NCBI RefSeq assembly: GCF_030548295.1
Contig: NZ_JAUOSB010000001.1
Coordinates: 372,001-436,000 of the forward strand
DNA length: 64,000 bases
Direction: 5' to 3'
Origin: Wenyingzhuangia sp. 2_MG-2023
GTDB lineage: Bacteria; Bacteroidota; Bacteroidia; Flavobacteriales; Flavobacteriaceae
This document shows positions 31,769 through 40,966 of this stretch, piece after piece. Under the pieces are notes generated by a model that worked only from the letters and a program-made list of their open reading frames with translations, was not told where the DNA came from and did not search any database. Position numbers and translations under genes: made by a program. Position 1 is the first letter of the stretch, and every line of letters begins with the position of its first letter.

Positions 31769-33526
31769 ATGTACAGAAGTCATACAAACGGAGAATTAAG
31801 AATTGAAAATGCAAACCAAGAAGTTACCTTATCAGGTTGGGTTCAAAAATCCAGAGATAAAGGATTTATGGTTTGGGTAGATTTACGTGATAGATACGGA
31901 ATTACACAACTTATTTTTGATGAAGACAGAACTCCCAAAGAAATTCTTGACAAAGCTAAAACATTAGGTAGAGAGTTTGTGATTCAAGTACAAGGTACGG
32001 TAATAGAACGTGAAGCAAAAAACAAAAATATAGCTACGGGTGAAATTGAAGTTTTAGTAAAAGAACTAACTATTTTAAACGAGGCTAAACTTCCTCCTTT
32101 TACCATAGAAGATGAAACAGACGGAGGTGAAGACATCCGTATGAAATACAGATACTTAGACATTCGTAGAAATCCGGTAAAAAACAACCTGATTTTTAGA
32201 AGTAAAGTTGCTCAAGAAGTTCGTAACTACTTATCTAATCAAGATTTTATTGAGGTAGAAACTCCTTATTTAATCAAATCTACTCCAGAAGGAGCACGTG
32301 ATTTTGTTGTACCTTCTAGAATGAATCAAGGGGAGTTTTACGCATTACCACAATCTCCACAAACTTTTAAACAATTGTTGATGGTAGGTGGAATGGATAA
32401 ATACTTTCAGATTGTAAAGTGTTTCCGTGATGAAGATTTACGTGCTGACAGACAACCAGAATTCACACAAATTGACTGTGAATTAGCTTTTGTAGAGCAA
32501 GAAGATATTTTAAACATTTTTGAAGGAATGACTCGTCACTTACTAAAAAAAGTGAACAATGTAGAAATTGGAGACTTCCCTAGAATGACGTTTGAACATG
32601 CCATGAAAACTTATGGTAATGACAAACCAGACATCCGTTTTGGAATGGAGTTTGGAGAATTAAACACCGTGGCACAACACAAAGAATTCAAAGTATTTAA
32701 CGATGCTGAATTGGTGGTGGGTATTGCTGTTCCAGGAGGAGAAAAATATACTCGTAAAGAAATTGACAAATTAATTGAATGGGTAAAACGTCCACAAGTA
32801 GGTGCTTTAGGAATGGTCTACGTAAAATGCAATCAAGATGGTTCTTTTAAATCGTCTGTAGATAAATTTTACGATCAAGAAGATTTGGCTGCTTGGGCAA
32901 AAGCTACAGGAGCTAAACCAGGAGATTTAATTTGTGTATTGTCTGGACCTGCAAACAAAACTAGAGCACAGCTTTCTGCATTACGTATGGAATTAGCAGA
33001 ACGTTTGGAATTGAGAAAATCTAACGAATTTGCTCCTTTATGGGTCATAGATTTTCCATTATTAGAATGGGACGAAGATTCTGAAAGATTCCATGCCATG
33101 CACCACCCTTTTACTAGCCCTAAAAAAGAGGACATGGCTTTGTTAGATACCGATCCTGGAAAAGTAAGAGCTAATGCTTATGATTTGGTTTTAAACGGAA
33201 ACGAAATTGGAGGAGGATCTATTAGAATATATGATAGAACTACACAAGAAATGATGTTTAAACATTTAGGATTTACTCCAGAAGAAGCAAAAGAACAGTT
33301 TGGATTCTTAATGAATGCTTTTGAATATGGAGCACCACCACATGGAGGTTTGGCTTTTGGATTAGATAGATTGGTTGCTATATTAGGAGGTCAAGAAACT
33401 ATTCGTGATTTTATTGCCTTTCCTAAAAACAATTCAGGTAGAGATGTAATGATTAACGCACCTGCAACAGTTACCAATGAAGTTTTATCAGAACTAAATA
33501 TAAATATTACAGTTCCAAAGGTATAA
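31769..33526 (+). CDS. aspS: aspartyl-tRNA synthetase
   Basis: Charges tRNA-Asp. It is 585 aa, the full bacterial type with the extra GAD domain in the middle (~280-410). The N-terminal OB anticodon-binding domain begins [21 protein letters not shown]. Class II motif 2 is [18 protein letters not shown], and motif 3 is [14 protein letters not shown] near the end. ATG 31769 ([10 protein letters not shown]) is preferred over the upstream in-frame TTG 31757. Confidence 0.96.
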   Translation: MYRSHTNGELRIENANQEVTLSGWVQKSRDKGFMVWVDLRDRYGITQLIFDEDRTPKEILDKAKTLGREFVIQVQGTVIEREAKNKNIATGEIEVLVKELTILNEAKLPPFTIEDETDGGEDIRMKYRYLDIRRNPVKNNLIFRSKVAQEVRNYLSNQDFIEVETPYLIKSTPEGARDFVVPSRMNQGEFYALPQSPQTFKQLLMVGGMDKYFQIVKCFRDEDLRADRQPEFTQIDCELAFVEQEDILNIFEGMTRHLLKKVNNVEIGDFPRMTFEHAMKTYGNDKPDIRFGMEFGELNTVAQHKEFKVFNDAELVVGIAVPGGEKYTRKEIDKLIEWVKRPQVGALGMVYVKCNQDGSFKSSVDKFYDQEDLAAWAKATGAKPGDLICVLSGPANKTRAQLSALRMELAERLELRKSNEFAPLWVIDFPLLEWDEDSERFHAMHHPFTSPKKEDMALLDTDPGKVRANAYDLVLNGNEIGGGSIRIYDRTTQEMMFKHLGFTPEEAKEQFGFLMNAFEYGAPPHGGLAFGLDRLVAILGGQETIRDFIAFPKNNSGRDVMINAPATVTNEVLSELNINITVPKV

Positions 33527-33559
33527 GTTGTAATAAAACTTATAGTTCCTTAATTTTAT

Positions 33560-33635
33560 AAAATTCTTTAAAAGCAATTGGATCTTATATTTTCAAGAAA
33601 TAAGTAAGATTTTAAATTTGCTTTTAAAGAATTTT
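33560..33635. repeat. 18-bp perfect inverted repeat around the ferritin promoter
   Basis: AAAATTCTTTAAAAGCAA (33560-33577) is exactly complementary to TTGCTTTTAAAGAATTTT (33618-33635), with 40 bp between. The right arm begins on the last three bases of the ferritin -7 box. It could be a paired operator or a hairpin in read-through aspS transcripts. Confidence 0.75.
33613..33620 (+). promoter_or_regulatory. -7 box of ferritin gene
   Basis: TAAATTTG, 38 bp upstream of the ATG, overlapped by the right arm of the inverted repeat. Confidence 0.6.
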
Positions 33636-33658
33636 TCATCCCATAAAACACGAAGATT

Positions 33659-34177
33659 ATGTTATCAGAAACTATAGAAAAAGCACTAAACAAACAAATA
33701 CAATTAGAAGCCAATGCCTCAATGAAGTATTTAGCTATGGCCACTTGGGCAGAAGTAATTGGTTACAATGGTGTTGCTGGCTTTTTTTACAAGCAGTCCG
33801 AAGAAGAAAGAATCCACATGCTAAAATTGGTGAAATTTGTTAACGAACGTGGAGGTACTGCTAACATCCCTAGTTTAGACGCACCTAAAAGCACTTTTAA
33901 TGATTTACACGACCTTTTCACTATATTCCTAGAAAGTGAAGAACAAGTTACAGAAAGTATCAATCATTTAGTTTTTCAAACCTTAGAAGAAAAAAACTAT
34001 ACTGTTCATAATTTTTTACAATGGTACGTAGCTGAGCAAGCAGAAGAAGAATCTTTAGCTAGAACTATTTTAGATAAATTAAAAATTATTGGAGACGATA
34101 AAAGTGGTACTTATTTATTTGATAAAGACATTGAAAGTATTGTTGCTCAAACAGAAATTAACGCCAAAAACGAATAG
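33659..34177 (+). CDS. ftnA: bacterial non-heme ferritin
   Basis: An iron-storage cage subunit of 172 aa with four long helices. Ferroxidase ligands fit FtnA numbering: Glu17, Glu50, His53 (EEERIHM), Glu94, Gln127 and Glu130 (AEQAEEE). No heme methionine of the bacterioferritin type is evident. A small Cys-rich gene lies 69 bp downstream with its own -7 box. Regulation may involve the inverted repeat over the promoter. Confidence 0.94.
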   Translation: MLSETIEKALNKQIQLEANASMKYLAMATWAEVIGYNGVAGFFYKQSEEERIHMLKLVKFVNERGGTANIPSLDAPKSTFNDLHDLFTIFLESEEQVTESINHLVFQTLEEKNYTVHNFLQWYVAEQAEEESLARTILDKLKIIGDDKSGTYLFDKDIESIVAQTEINAKNE

Positions 34178-34205
34178 TTAATTTAGATTTACTTAAAATA
34201 AAACA

Positions 34206-34244
34206 TATATTTGCGCTGATTTTAAGACAGTTAATCAGTGCAAA
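34206..34244 (+). promoter_or_regulatory. -7 box and leader hairpin of the small Cys-rich gene
   Basis: The -7 box is TATATTTG (34206-34213). TTTGCGCTGATT (34210-34221) pairs with AATCAGTGCAAA (34233-34244) over 12 bp with one G-T pair. The hairpin starts on the -7 box and ends 2 nt before the ATG, so in DNA it is an operator-like dyad, and in RNA its distal arm would cover the ribosome-binding region. Confidence 0.6.
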
Positions 34245-34246
34245 TT

Positions 34247-34396
34247 ATGTTAGATAAAAGAATTGAAAAGGTTATAACCCCAGAATATACGGGATGTTGC
34301 TTTGCATATTTAGCAAAAGACAAAAAGAAGAAGTGCTGCAAAAAATATAAAAAAAAGGGCAAAGACCACTGTAAAAAATGCCCTATACAAGCATAA
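34247..34396 (+). CDS. 49-aa Cys-rich, Lys-rich small protein
   Basis: A small gene, ATG 34247 to TAA 34394-34396, preceded by a -7 box and a dyad. The product has six cysteines in the order CC, CC, C-x2-C, with segments PEYTGCCFAYLA, KKKCCKKY and DHCKKCPIQA, and about 14 lysines. The cysteine pattern suggests metal or Fe-S binding. Its place directly behind ferritin hints at iron or metal handling, which is inference. I do not recognise a named family. Confidence 0.68.
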   Translation: MLDKRIEKVITPEYTGCCFAYLAKDKKKKCCKKYKKKGKDHCKKCPIQA

Positions 34397-34457
34397 AGTA
34401 GTTTGTCTTTGTTCGAGTTATAAATACTATCTTAGCCCACCGAAAAAAACAAAGGCC

Positions 34458-36254
34458 ATGCCTAAAAAAAAGAATATATTAAATCAATTTTTGATTTGGA
34501 AGTATAAACACATTTCTCCAGAAAACTTTTTATACATTCTTAGTGTAGTTGTTGGTTTTTTAGCGGGTATAGGTGCAGTTACACTTAAAAACTTAACTCA
34601 CTTTATTTTTGTGTCTTTAGAGACTGGGTTTATCAAAGAAATCCACATTGGTTTTTATTTCATTTTTCCGATTATTGGACTGTCTCTTACCTTATTAGTC
34701 ATCAAATTCATCATTCGCAAAAAAATAGGTCACGGTATTCCTTCCACATTGTACGCAATATCCAAAAGGGAATCTATCATGTACCGTTATCAAATGTGGG
34801 CATCTATCCTAACCGCTCCACTAACCGTAGGGTTTGGAGGATCTGTAGGTTTAGAGGGACCTACCGTAGCAACGGGTTCTGCTTTAGGATCTAACTTTGC
34901 AAGATTGTTCCATTTAGACCAACGCTCTAGAACTTTACTTGTAGGTTGTGCAGCAGCCGGTGCTATGTCTTCCATTTTTAAAGCTCCCATTGCAGCTATT
35001 GTATTTGCTGTAGAAATATTTAGTTTGGAACTGACCATGATTTCTATGATTCCTTTGCTATTGGCTTCTATTTCAGCAGTAATTACTTCTTATTTATTTT
35101 TAGGTGATGAGGTGTTATTACACTTTGAAATTAAAGATAGTTTTGAATTGAATGACATTGGCTTTTACATTCTTCTAGGAGTTGGATGTTCTTTAATTTC
35201 CATCTACTTTACCAAGGTTTACTTTTGGGTTCATGATTTCTTTAAAAAAATAGAAAACCCCTGGTACAAACTACTCTTAGGAGGAAGTTTAATTGGGGTA
35301 ATTGTCTTTTTTATTCCCCCACTATTTGGTGAGGGTTTTGAAACTATCAACGCAGTTTTAAGAGGAGATGCTTCGCATATTTTAAAAAACAACATTTTTA
35401 ACACCAACGCAGATACCATTTGGATGGTTGTTGGTTTGCTTATAGGGCTTATTATTTTTAAAGTAATTGCTATGGCTCTAACATTTGGGGCAGGAGGAAT
35501 TGGAGGTGTTTTTGCTCCAACACTATTTATTGGTAGTGTTACAGGTTATGTGGTTGCAACCATTGTAAATCAATTTAAGATGGTAAGTCACACGGTTTCA
35601 TCTAGCAACTTTGCCATGGTAGGTATGGCTGGCTTGATGGCAGGTGTGTTGCATGCTCCACTAACAGCTATTTTCTTAATTGCTGAAATTACAGGAGGTT
35701 ATGAATTGTTTGTTCCTTTAATGATTGTATCTTCTATCTCATTTCTAGTTACCAAAAAATTTATTCCTTTTAACATTTATACAGCAGAATTGGCTAAAAA
35801 AGGACAATTGATGACTCATGATAAAGACAAAAATGTCTTGATGATGATGGATATTGACAAAGTTGTAGAAACTGATTTTATTTTAACCAACCCTAAAATG
35901 ACTTTAGGACAACTCGTTCACAAAGCAATTGTAAAATCGAAACGAAACAACTTTCCTGTAGTCAACAAACACAAAGAGTTGGTTGGAGTTTTACACATGG
36001 ATGACATTCGCCCAATCATGTTCAATACTGAATTATACGAAACCACTTTTGTTTCAGATTTAATGACTACTCCATTAGATGTAATCAATTACGATCAAGA
36101 TTCTATGGAAGTTATTATGGATAAATTTAAAATAACCTCAGCGTGGAATTTACCAATCATCAAAGACGGAAAATACCACGGATTTATTTCAAAATCAAGA
36201 TTGTTAAACGCTTACAGAAGAAAATTAATCATGGCAAGTGATTCTATTTCTTAA
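34458..36254 (+). CDS. CLC-type chloride channel/transporter with C-terminal CBS pair
   Basis: A 598-aa inner-membrane protein. Residues 1-~430 are the CLC fold: GHGIP (91-95) in place of the usual GSGIP, GLEGP with gating Glu133, GAGGIGGVFAP near 353, and IYTAEL near 446 holding the central Tyr. Residues ~445-590 are two CBS domains (LVHKAIVKSKRNNFPVVN; DLMTTPLDVI), usually nucleotide-sensing. At the inner proton-glutamate position the sequence is AVEIFS, so the residue next to Glu186 is Ile, as in channels rather than exchangers. Its 3' end overlaps the converging glpQ-like gene by 11 bp. Confidence 0.92.
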   Translation: MPKKKNILNQFLIWKYKHISPENFLYILSVVVGFLAGIGAVTLKNLTHFIFVSLETGFIKEIHIGFYFIFPIIGLSLTLLVIKFIIRKKIGHGIPSTLYAISKRESIMYRYQMWASILTAPLTVGFGGSVGLEGPTVATGSALGSNFARLFHLDQRSRTLLVGCAAAGAMSSIFKAPIAAIVFAVEIFSLELTMISMIPLLLASISAVITSYLFLGDEVLLHFEIKDSFELNDIGFYILLGVGCSLISIYFTKVYFWVHDFFKKIENPWYKLLLGGSLIGVIVFFIPPLFGEGFETINAVLRGDASHILKNNIFNTNADTIWMVVGLLIGLIIFKVIAMALTFGAGGIGGVFAPTLFIGSVTGYVVATIVNQFKMVSHTVSSSNFAMVGMAGLMAGVLHAPLTAIFLIAEITGGYELFVPLMIVSSISFLVTKKFIPFNIYTAELAKKGQLMTHDKDKNVLMMMDIDKVVETDFILTNPKMTLGQLVHKAIVKSKRNNFPVVNKHKELVGVLHMDDIRPIMFNTELYETTFVSDLMTTPLDVINYDQDSMEVIMDKFKITSAWNLPIIKDGKYHGFISKSRLLNAYRRKLIMASDSIS

Positions 36255-37251
36255 AATAATCAACCGCTAAGTCTGGGTGATCTGTAAAAACCCCATCCAG
36301 ATGCAGTGTAGTTGCCACCTCTAACAATTCCTCAAAAGAAGAAAAATCGACCAAATCATCGGCTCTAAAAGTAAAAGCATGTACTTTTAAATTCTGCTGA
36401 TGTGCCAATGTCACTATTTTGTGAAAGTCTGGAATCTTTACCTTGTCTTTTCCATCAATGATTTGCTTGTACCAAGGACCTATTCCATCAGCATATACAG
36501 CAATTTCTTTGATCATTTGCTGTGGTGTTTTGTCTTTAAAAGCTTCATCCAGATAACCTATTTCAAGCAATTGCACTAAAAACAAATCTGACTTGTATTC
36601 CTGCCTGATTTTTTTCAATTCTATCGCATCAAAACATTGCAATATACAGTTGTCTTTTCTAGTTGTATATCCATAAGTCTCCAACACACTCAACACTATT
36701 TCAGAAAGATTTTTTCCTTCATTTTCATGAAACTGAGGTTCTTTTATTTCTACGTAAATTCCAACATTTTTTCTCATTGACTTGTTCAATCCTTGAATCA
36801 TTTCTATTTCATCTTGCAGCCTATGAAGCTTGAATGTTGATGTATGTATCGGAAATCTATCATCAAAAACTGCTTCCTGAGTCTTTGTATTGAATCTCTC
36901 TGTCACTTGTAACGTTTCTAATTCTTTCCAGGTAAAATCTATCACATAAAATTTTCCATCTTCTCTTTTTCTATCTGGAAAAGCATGAGCAACATTGGTC
37001 GTAGTTTCTAAATGAATATCATGAATTACCACAGGCACATTGTCTTTTGACAACACTACATCTTGTTCTAAAAAATCAGGTTGCATTCCATAAGCCAATG
37101 CTTTTGCAGGCAATGTATGTTCTGGCAAATAAGCAGATGCACCTCTGTGCGCAATAACAATCATATTAGATTTATTTTTTGTTTGACGACAAGACATTAA
37201 CCCTCCTAAAATAGCCAAAATAGAAACACACAAACTAACTTTAAACTTCAT
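36244..37251 (-). CDS. glycerophosphodiester phosphodiesterase, lipoprotein
   Basis: A 335-aa GDPD-family enzyme that releases glycerol 3-phosphate from glycerophosphodiesters. The signal peptide with lipobox GLMSC puts it in the envelope. IAHRGASAYLPEHT holds the catalytic His-Arg and Glu, FLEQDVVLSKD and VIHD the metal-site residues and second His. The C-terminal barrel strand VHAFTFRADDL is near residue 295. It resembles GlpQ more than cytosolic UgpQ in length and export. Confidence 0.92.
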   Translation of the reverse strand: MKFKVSLCVSILAILGGLMSCRQTKNKSNMIVIAHRGASAYLPEHTLPAKALAYGMQPDFLEQDVVLSKDNVPVVIHDIHLETTTNVAHAFPDRKREDGKFYVIDFTWKELETLQVTERFNTKTQEAVFDDRFPIHTSTFKLHRLQDEIEMIQGLNKSMRKNVGIYVEIKEPQFHENEGKNLSEIVLSVLETYGYTTRKDNCILQCFDAIELKKIRQEYKSDLFLVQLLEIGYLDEAFKDKTPQQMIKEIAVYADGIGPWYKQIIDGKDKVKIPDFHKIVTLAHQQNLKVHAFTFRADDLVDFSSFEELLEVATTLHLDGVFTDHPDLAVDYFKK

Positions 37252-37316
37252 TTCTTCTGTATCTTTACATTGCGAGTTAAATTAGCTAATTTCACAAACA
37301 ATTGTAACACTACTAC

Positions 37317-37547
37317 ATGAAGATTCTATTAAAAATACTGCTTATTTTGGTGATTGTACTTTGGACTTCTGGTGCTTTTTTTCATTTAACAGGTAACCCC
37401 TTAAGCTCAAAATTTATTGGTTTTGGAGTTATTGTATTGACCTTAATCCTAATGCCTTTGTTTATTTACCATAGATACAACGGAAGAGATTTGACCAAAT
37501 ATTCACTTAAGCACAACGACCCAAACGCCAGCAGAATTGACGATTAA
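37317..37547 (+). CDS. small two-helix membrane protein
   Basis: A 76-aa product with two hydrophobic helices (residues ~3-24 and ~33-52) and a polar C-terminal tail (YHRYNGRDLTKYSLKHND). No family recognised. The 3' end overlaps the stop of convergent tadA by 4 bp. It is divergent from the glpQ-like gene with 65 bp between them. Confidence 0.75.
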   Translation: MKILLKILLILVIVLWTSGAFFHLTGNPLSSKFIGFGVIVLTLILMPLFIYHRYNGRDLTKYSLKHNDPNASRIDD

Positions 37548-37993
37548 TTTTTATTTCTTTTAGATAAAAAAAAGTCCATTAACAACTGTGCACATTCTTC
37601 TTCTCTAACTCCAGAAATAATTTTTGTTTTAGGATGCAATTTGGTGTTTAGTTTTGTAAAACCTCTCTCCTTATCAGTCGCTCCAAATACAATTTTTCCA
37701 ATCTGTGCCCAATAACTTGCTCCAGCACACATCTGGCAAGGCTCCAACGTTACATACAAAACACATTCTTGTAAATATTTCCCTCCTAAAAAACTTGAAG
37801 CTGCTGTAAAAGCTTGCATTTCTGCATGTGCTGTAACATCGTTTAGCTGCTCAGTCAAGTTGTGTCCTCTAGCAATGATTTGGTCATTCATCACAATAAC
37901 AGCTCCCACAGGAACTTCTCCCTTTTCCATAGCAAACGAAGCTTCTTCTAAAGCTTTTTTCATAAAATAATCATCATCAAAAGGGCGTATCAT
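37544..37993 (-). CDS. tadA: tRNA-specific adenosine deaminase
   Basis: Deaminates A34 of tRNA-Arg(ACG) to inosine. It is 149 aa. Zinc ligands are His56 with catalytic Glu58 in THAE-like HAE, and Cys86/Cys89 in PCQMC. The C-terminal FTKLNTKLHPK region is family-typical. It is divergent from dxs. A related cytidine or guanine deaminase is possible but less likely. Confidence 0.9.
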   Translation of the reverse strand: MIRPFDDDYFMKKALEEASFAMEKGEVPVGAVIVMNDQIIARGHNLTEQLNDVTAHAEMQAFTAASSFLGGKYLQECVLYVTLEPCQMCAGASYWAQIGKIVFGATDKERGFTKLNTKLHPKTKIISGVREEECAQLLMDFFLSKRNKN

Positions 37994-38044
37994 AAAAATC
38001 CTAAAAAGATTGTGTGGAACGAAGCTACTTTATTCAAACATAAG

Positions 38045-38076
38045 TTGCAAGGACAATTCTCAAAATCGTAATTTTG
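38045..38076 (+). promoter_or_regulatory. dxs promoter very close to the start codon
   Basis: TTG (38045-38047) and TAATTTTG (38069-38076) are separated by 21 bp. The -7 box ends only 5 bp before the GTG at 38082, so transcription would start at or next to the start codon. Confidence 0.55.
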
Positions 38077-38081
38077 TTGTC

Positions 38082-39857
38082 GTGAAAGAAATCCTAAACG
38101 CCATAAATTCCCCCAAAGACTTAAAAAGTCTTAGCCTCCTTGAGTTAGAACTATTAGCTCAAGAATTAAGAGATTTTATCATCAATATTGTCTCTACTAA
38201 AGAAGGGCATCTTGGTGCTAGTTTGGGTGTGGTAGAGTTGACCATTGCATTGCATTATGTATTCAACACTCCCAAAGACAAATTAATTTGGGATGTAGGT
38301 CATCAAGCTTACGGACATAAAATTCTTACCGGGAGAAGAGCACAATTTCACACCAACAGGCGTTTGAAAGGAATTGCAGGTTTTCCAAATATTTCTGAAA
38401 GTGAATACGATGCCTTTGGAACGGGACATTCCTCCACTTCTATTTCTGCTGCTTTAGGAATGGCTATGGCTGCACAAATTCAAGGCAATACTGAGCAACA
38501 ACACATTGCTGTTATTGGAGATGCCTCTATTGCTTCTGGAATGGCCTTTGAAGCATTGAACCACGCGGGAGTTACGAATGCCAATCTTTTGGTAATTTTA
38601 AACGACAATGCCATCGGTATAGATCCTAGTATTGGTGCTTTAAAAGATTACTTTACACAAACAAAAAACGGAAAATCACCTAAAAAAGACAATATTTTTG
38701 AAGCTTTGAACTTTGATTATTCTGGCCCTATTGACGGACATGATTTGTCTAAAATAATTGCTGAATTTGAAAGACTCAAAAACATCAAAGGTCCAAAATT
38801 TTTACATCTAGTTACCACCAAAGGAAAAGGATTAAAAAAAGCTGAAGAAGATCAAATTACATATCATGCACCAGGAAAATTTGATGCTCTAACAGGAGAT
38901 AGAATAGCTTTAGCTCAAGAAAACACCCCTCCAAAATACCAAGATGTTTTTGGTTATACCATTATAGAACTGGCAGAACAAAATGATAAAATAGTAGGAA
39001 TTACACCTGCCATGCCTACAGGAAGCTCTTTAAAATATATGATTGCCAAAATGCCCAATAGGGCTTTTGATGTAGGAATTGCAGAACAACATGCTGTTAC
39101 ATTAGCAGCAGGAATGGCCAAAGAAGGACTCATCCCTTTTTGCAATATTTACTCTACCTTTTTACAAAGAGCTTACGACCAAGTGATTCACGATGTTGCT
39201 TTGCAAAAACTGCCTGTTGTTTTTTGTTTGGACAGAGCGGGTTTGGTAGGACAAGACGGAGCCACACATCATGGGGTTTTTGATATTGCTTACTTGCGCT
39301 GTATTCCAAATTTAATTCTCTACGCTCCTATGAATGAGATAGATTTAAGAAACATTATGTATACTGCTCAAAAAGGCTTGAAGCTCCCTATCGCCATCCG
39401 TTACCCTAGAGGAAATGGTGAAACTATCAACTGGAAACAACCTTTTGAAGAACTTATTATAGGAAAAGGAAAAATCCTAAAAAAAGGCTCTAAAACTGCC
39501 ATTCTAAGTATTGGTACAATTGGAAATCATGTTAACTTAGCCATTGATAAATTACCAGAGGAAAAAAAAGCAGAGATAGGACACTACAATATGCAATTTA
39601 TAAAACCGTTAGATACTAAATTAGTACAAAGTATACTCAACCAATATCAAACAATTATCACTTATGAAGATGGTGTTGTTAGCGGAGGTTTTGGATCTAG
39701 TATTATTGAATATGCAGTGCTCAACAACTTTAAAAACAACATTATTATTAAAGGAATTGAAGATGTTTTTGTAGAACATGGTAAAACCCAAGAGTTAAGA
39801 GTGCAAACACAGATTGATGAACTATCTATACTAAACACCATATTATTTACTTTATAA
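38082..39857 (+). CDS. dxs: 1-deoxy-D-xylulose-5-phosphate synthase
   Basis: Condenses pyruvate and glyceraldehyde 3-phosphate, the first step of the MEP isoprenoid pathway, with thiamine diphosphate. It is 591 aa from GTG 38082 (VKEILNAINSPKDL), the start matching the family. An in-frame TTG at 38010 would add 24 unusual residues. Conserved parts are GHLGASLGVVE, WDVGHQAYGHK, the ThDP motif GDASIASGMAFEALN...NDN, DRAGLVGQDGATHHG and a transketolase C-terminal domain. The DUF3078 gene follows 2 nt after the stop. Confidence 0.95.
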   Translation: MKEILNAINSPKDLKSLSLLELELLAQELRDFIINIVSTKEGHLGASLGVVELTIALHYVFNTPKDKLIWDVGHQAYGHKILTGRRAQFHTNRRLKGIAGFPNISESEYDAFGTGHSSTSISAALGMAMAAQIQGNTEQQHIAVIGDASIASGMAFEALNHAGVTNANLLVILNDNAIGIDPSIGALKDYFTQTKNGKSPKKDNIFEALNFDYSGPIDGHDLSKIIAEFERLKNIKGPKFLHLVTTKGKGLKKAEEDQITYHAPGKFDALTGDRIALAQENTPPKYQDVFGYTIIELAEQNDKIVGITPAMPTGSSLKYMIAKMPNRAFDVGIAEQHAVTLAAGMAKEGLIPFCNIYSTFLQRAYDQVIHDVALQKLPVVFCLDRAGLVGQDGATHHGVFDIAYLRCIPNLILYAPMNEIDLRNIMYTAQKGLKLPIAIRYPRGNGETINWKQPFEELIIGKGKILKKGSKTAILSIGTIGNHVNLAIDKLPEEKKAEIGHYNMQFIKPLDTKLVQSILNQYQTIITYEDGVVSGGFGSSIIEYAVLNNFKNNIIIKGIEDVFVEHGKTQELRVQTQIDELSILNTILFTL

Positions 39858-39859
39858 AA

Positions 39860-40966
39860 ATGAAAATTATTTTTACAAGGCATTTACCATTCCATTCTAT
39901 TAGCAAAGTAAATATTTACGCTCTGCTTTTTATTTTATTTGTTAGCAACTCTTCTTTTGCTGCACATACTTATCATCAACCAGACACCGTACCAGTACCT
40001 CAGACAATTACAAACATCAAAAAGAATATTAAAAAAGTCTTTTCAAAACAGAAAAAAGATTCACTAGCAATTGTCAAAAAAGATACGATTAAAAATATTT
40101 TAAAGGAAAGTGTAAAAACAAATTATTGGACAAAAACAAACAAACCAAGTATTCTTTTTACCCAAACTTCTTTTCTAAACTGGATCAAAGGAGGTAACAA
40201 TACCATTGCTGGTATTGCGTCTTTTGCTGGTGACTATAATTATAAAAAAGGACAACTTTTTTGGAAAAATGGTGTTTTGATAAAATACGGTTTGAGTAAA
40301 GAAAATGATTTGGATCATTCTTTAAAAACAGACGATATAATCGATATTAAATCTGCTGTCGGATATAAAAAGAATATTGAATCTAAGTGGTATTATTCCG
40401 GAGATTTTAACCTTACAACGCAAATAGCAAAAGGATACAATGACAAACTAAAAACAACTGTAATCTCTAACTTCTTTGCCCCTGCTCGTATGCGTTTAGG
40501 TGTTGGTGCTGTTTATAACGATGATGAAGACAATTTTAAATTAAACATCTCTCCACTAACAAATCAGGTAACTTTTGTATATGATCAAGACTTGGCAGAT
40601 AAAGGTTCTTATGGGGTTACACCAGCAGAAAAGGACAGTGATGGAAACATTATTAAAAAAGGAGAAAACATCTACTCAGAATTTGGTACTCTAGTCACTG
40701 TAGAATACCAAACTACCGTTATGAAGAATATCAAGTTTCAACTAAAGAGTTCTTTTTATTCAGATTATCTTAATCGATTTGGAAATGTAGATAGTGATGT
40801 TCAGATAAATTTAAACATGAAAGTGAACCAATACATTCAATCTACCATAAGCTCTCATTTACTTTACGATGATGATGCTAAAATTCTTCAAGATGATGGT
40901 ACACAAACAGGTCCTAAAATACAGTTGAAACAAATTTTAGGTGTTGGTGTTACCTACATTTTTTAG
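39860..40966 (+). CDS. DUF3078 outer-membrane-type protein
   Basis: A 368-aa exported protein. The signal peptide runs to about residue 35 (..SNSSFAA), a basic linker follows, and then comes the DUF3078 domain (~95-368) with FTQTSFLNWIKGGNN, WKNGVLIKYGLSK and WYYSGDFNLTTQ. The strands are amphipathic and the last residue is aromatic (VTYIF), as in outer-membrane barrels. It is conserved behind dxs in flavobacteria; function unknown. It converges on the T9SS BNR gene, overlapping by 4 bp. Confidence 0.88.
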   Translation: MKIIFTRHLPFHSISKVNIYALLFILFVSNSSFAAHTYHQPDTVPVPQTITNIKKNIKKVFSKQKKDSLAIVKKDTIKNILKESVKTNYWTKTNKPSILFTQTSFLNWIKGGNNTIAGIASFAGDYNYKKGQLFWKNGVLIKYGLSKENDLDHSLKTDDIIDIKSAVGYKKNIESKWYYSGDFNLTTQIAKGYNDKLKTTVISNFFAPARMRLGVGAVYNDDEDNFKLNISPLTNQVTFVYDQDLADKGSYGVTPAEKDSDGNIIKKGENIYSEFGTLVTVEYQTTVMKNIKFQLKSSFYSDYLNRFGNVDSDVQINLNMKVNQYIQSTISSHLLYDDDAKILQDDGTQTGPKIQLKQILGVGVTYIF

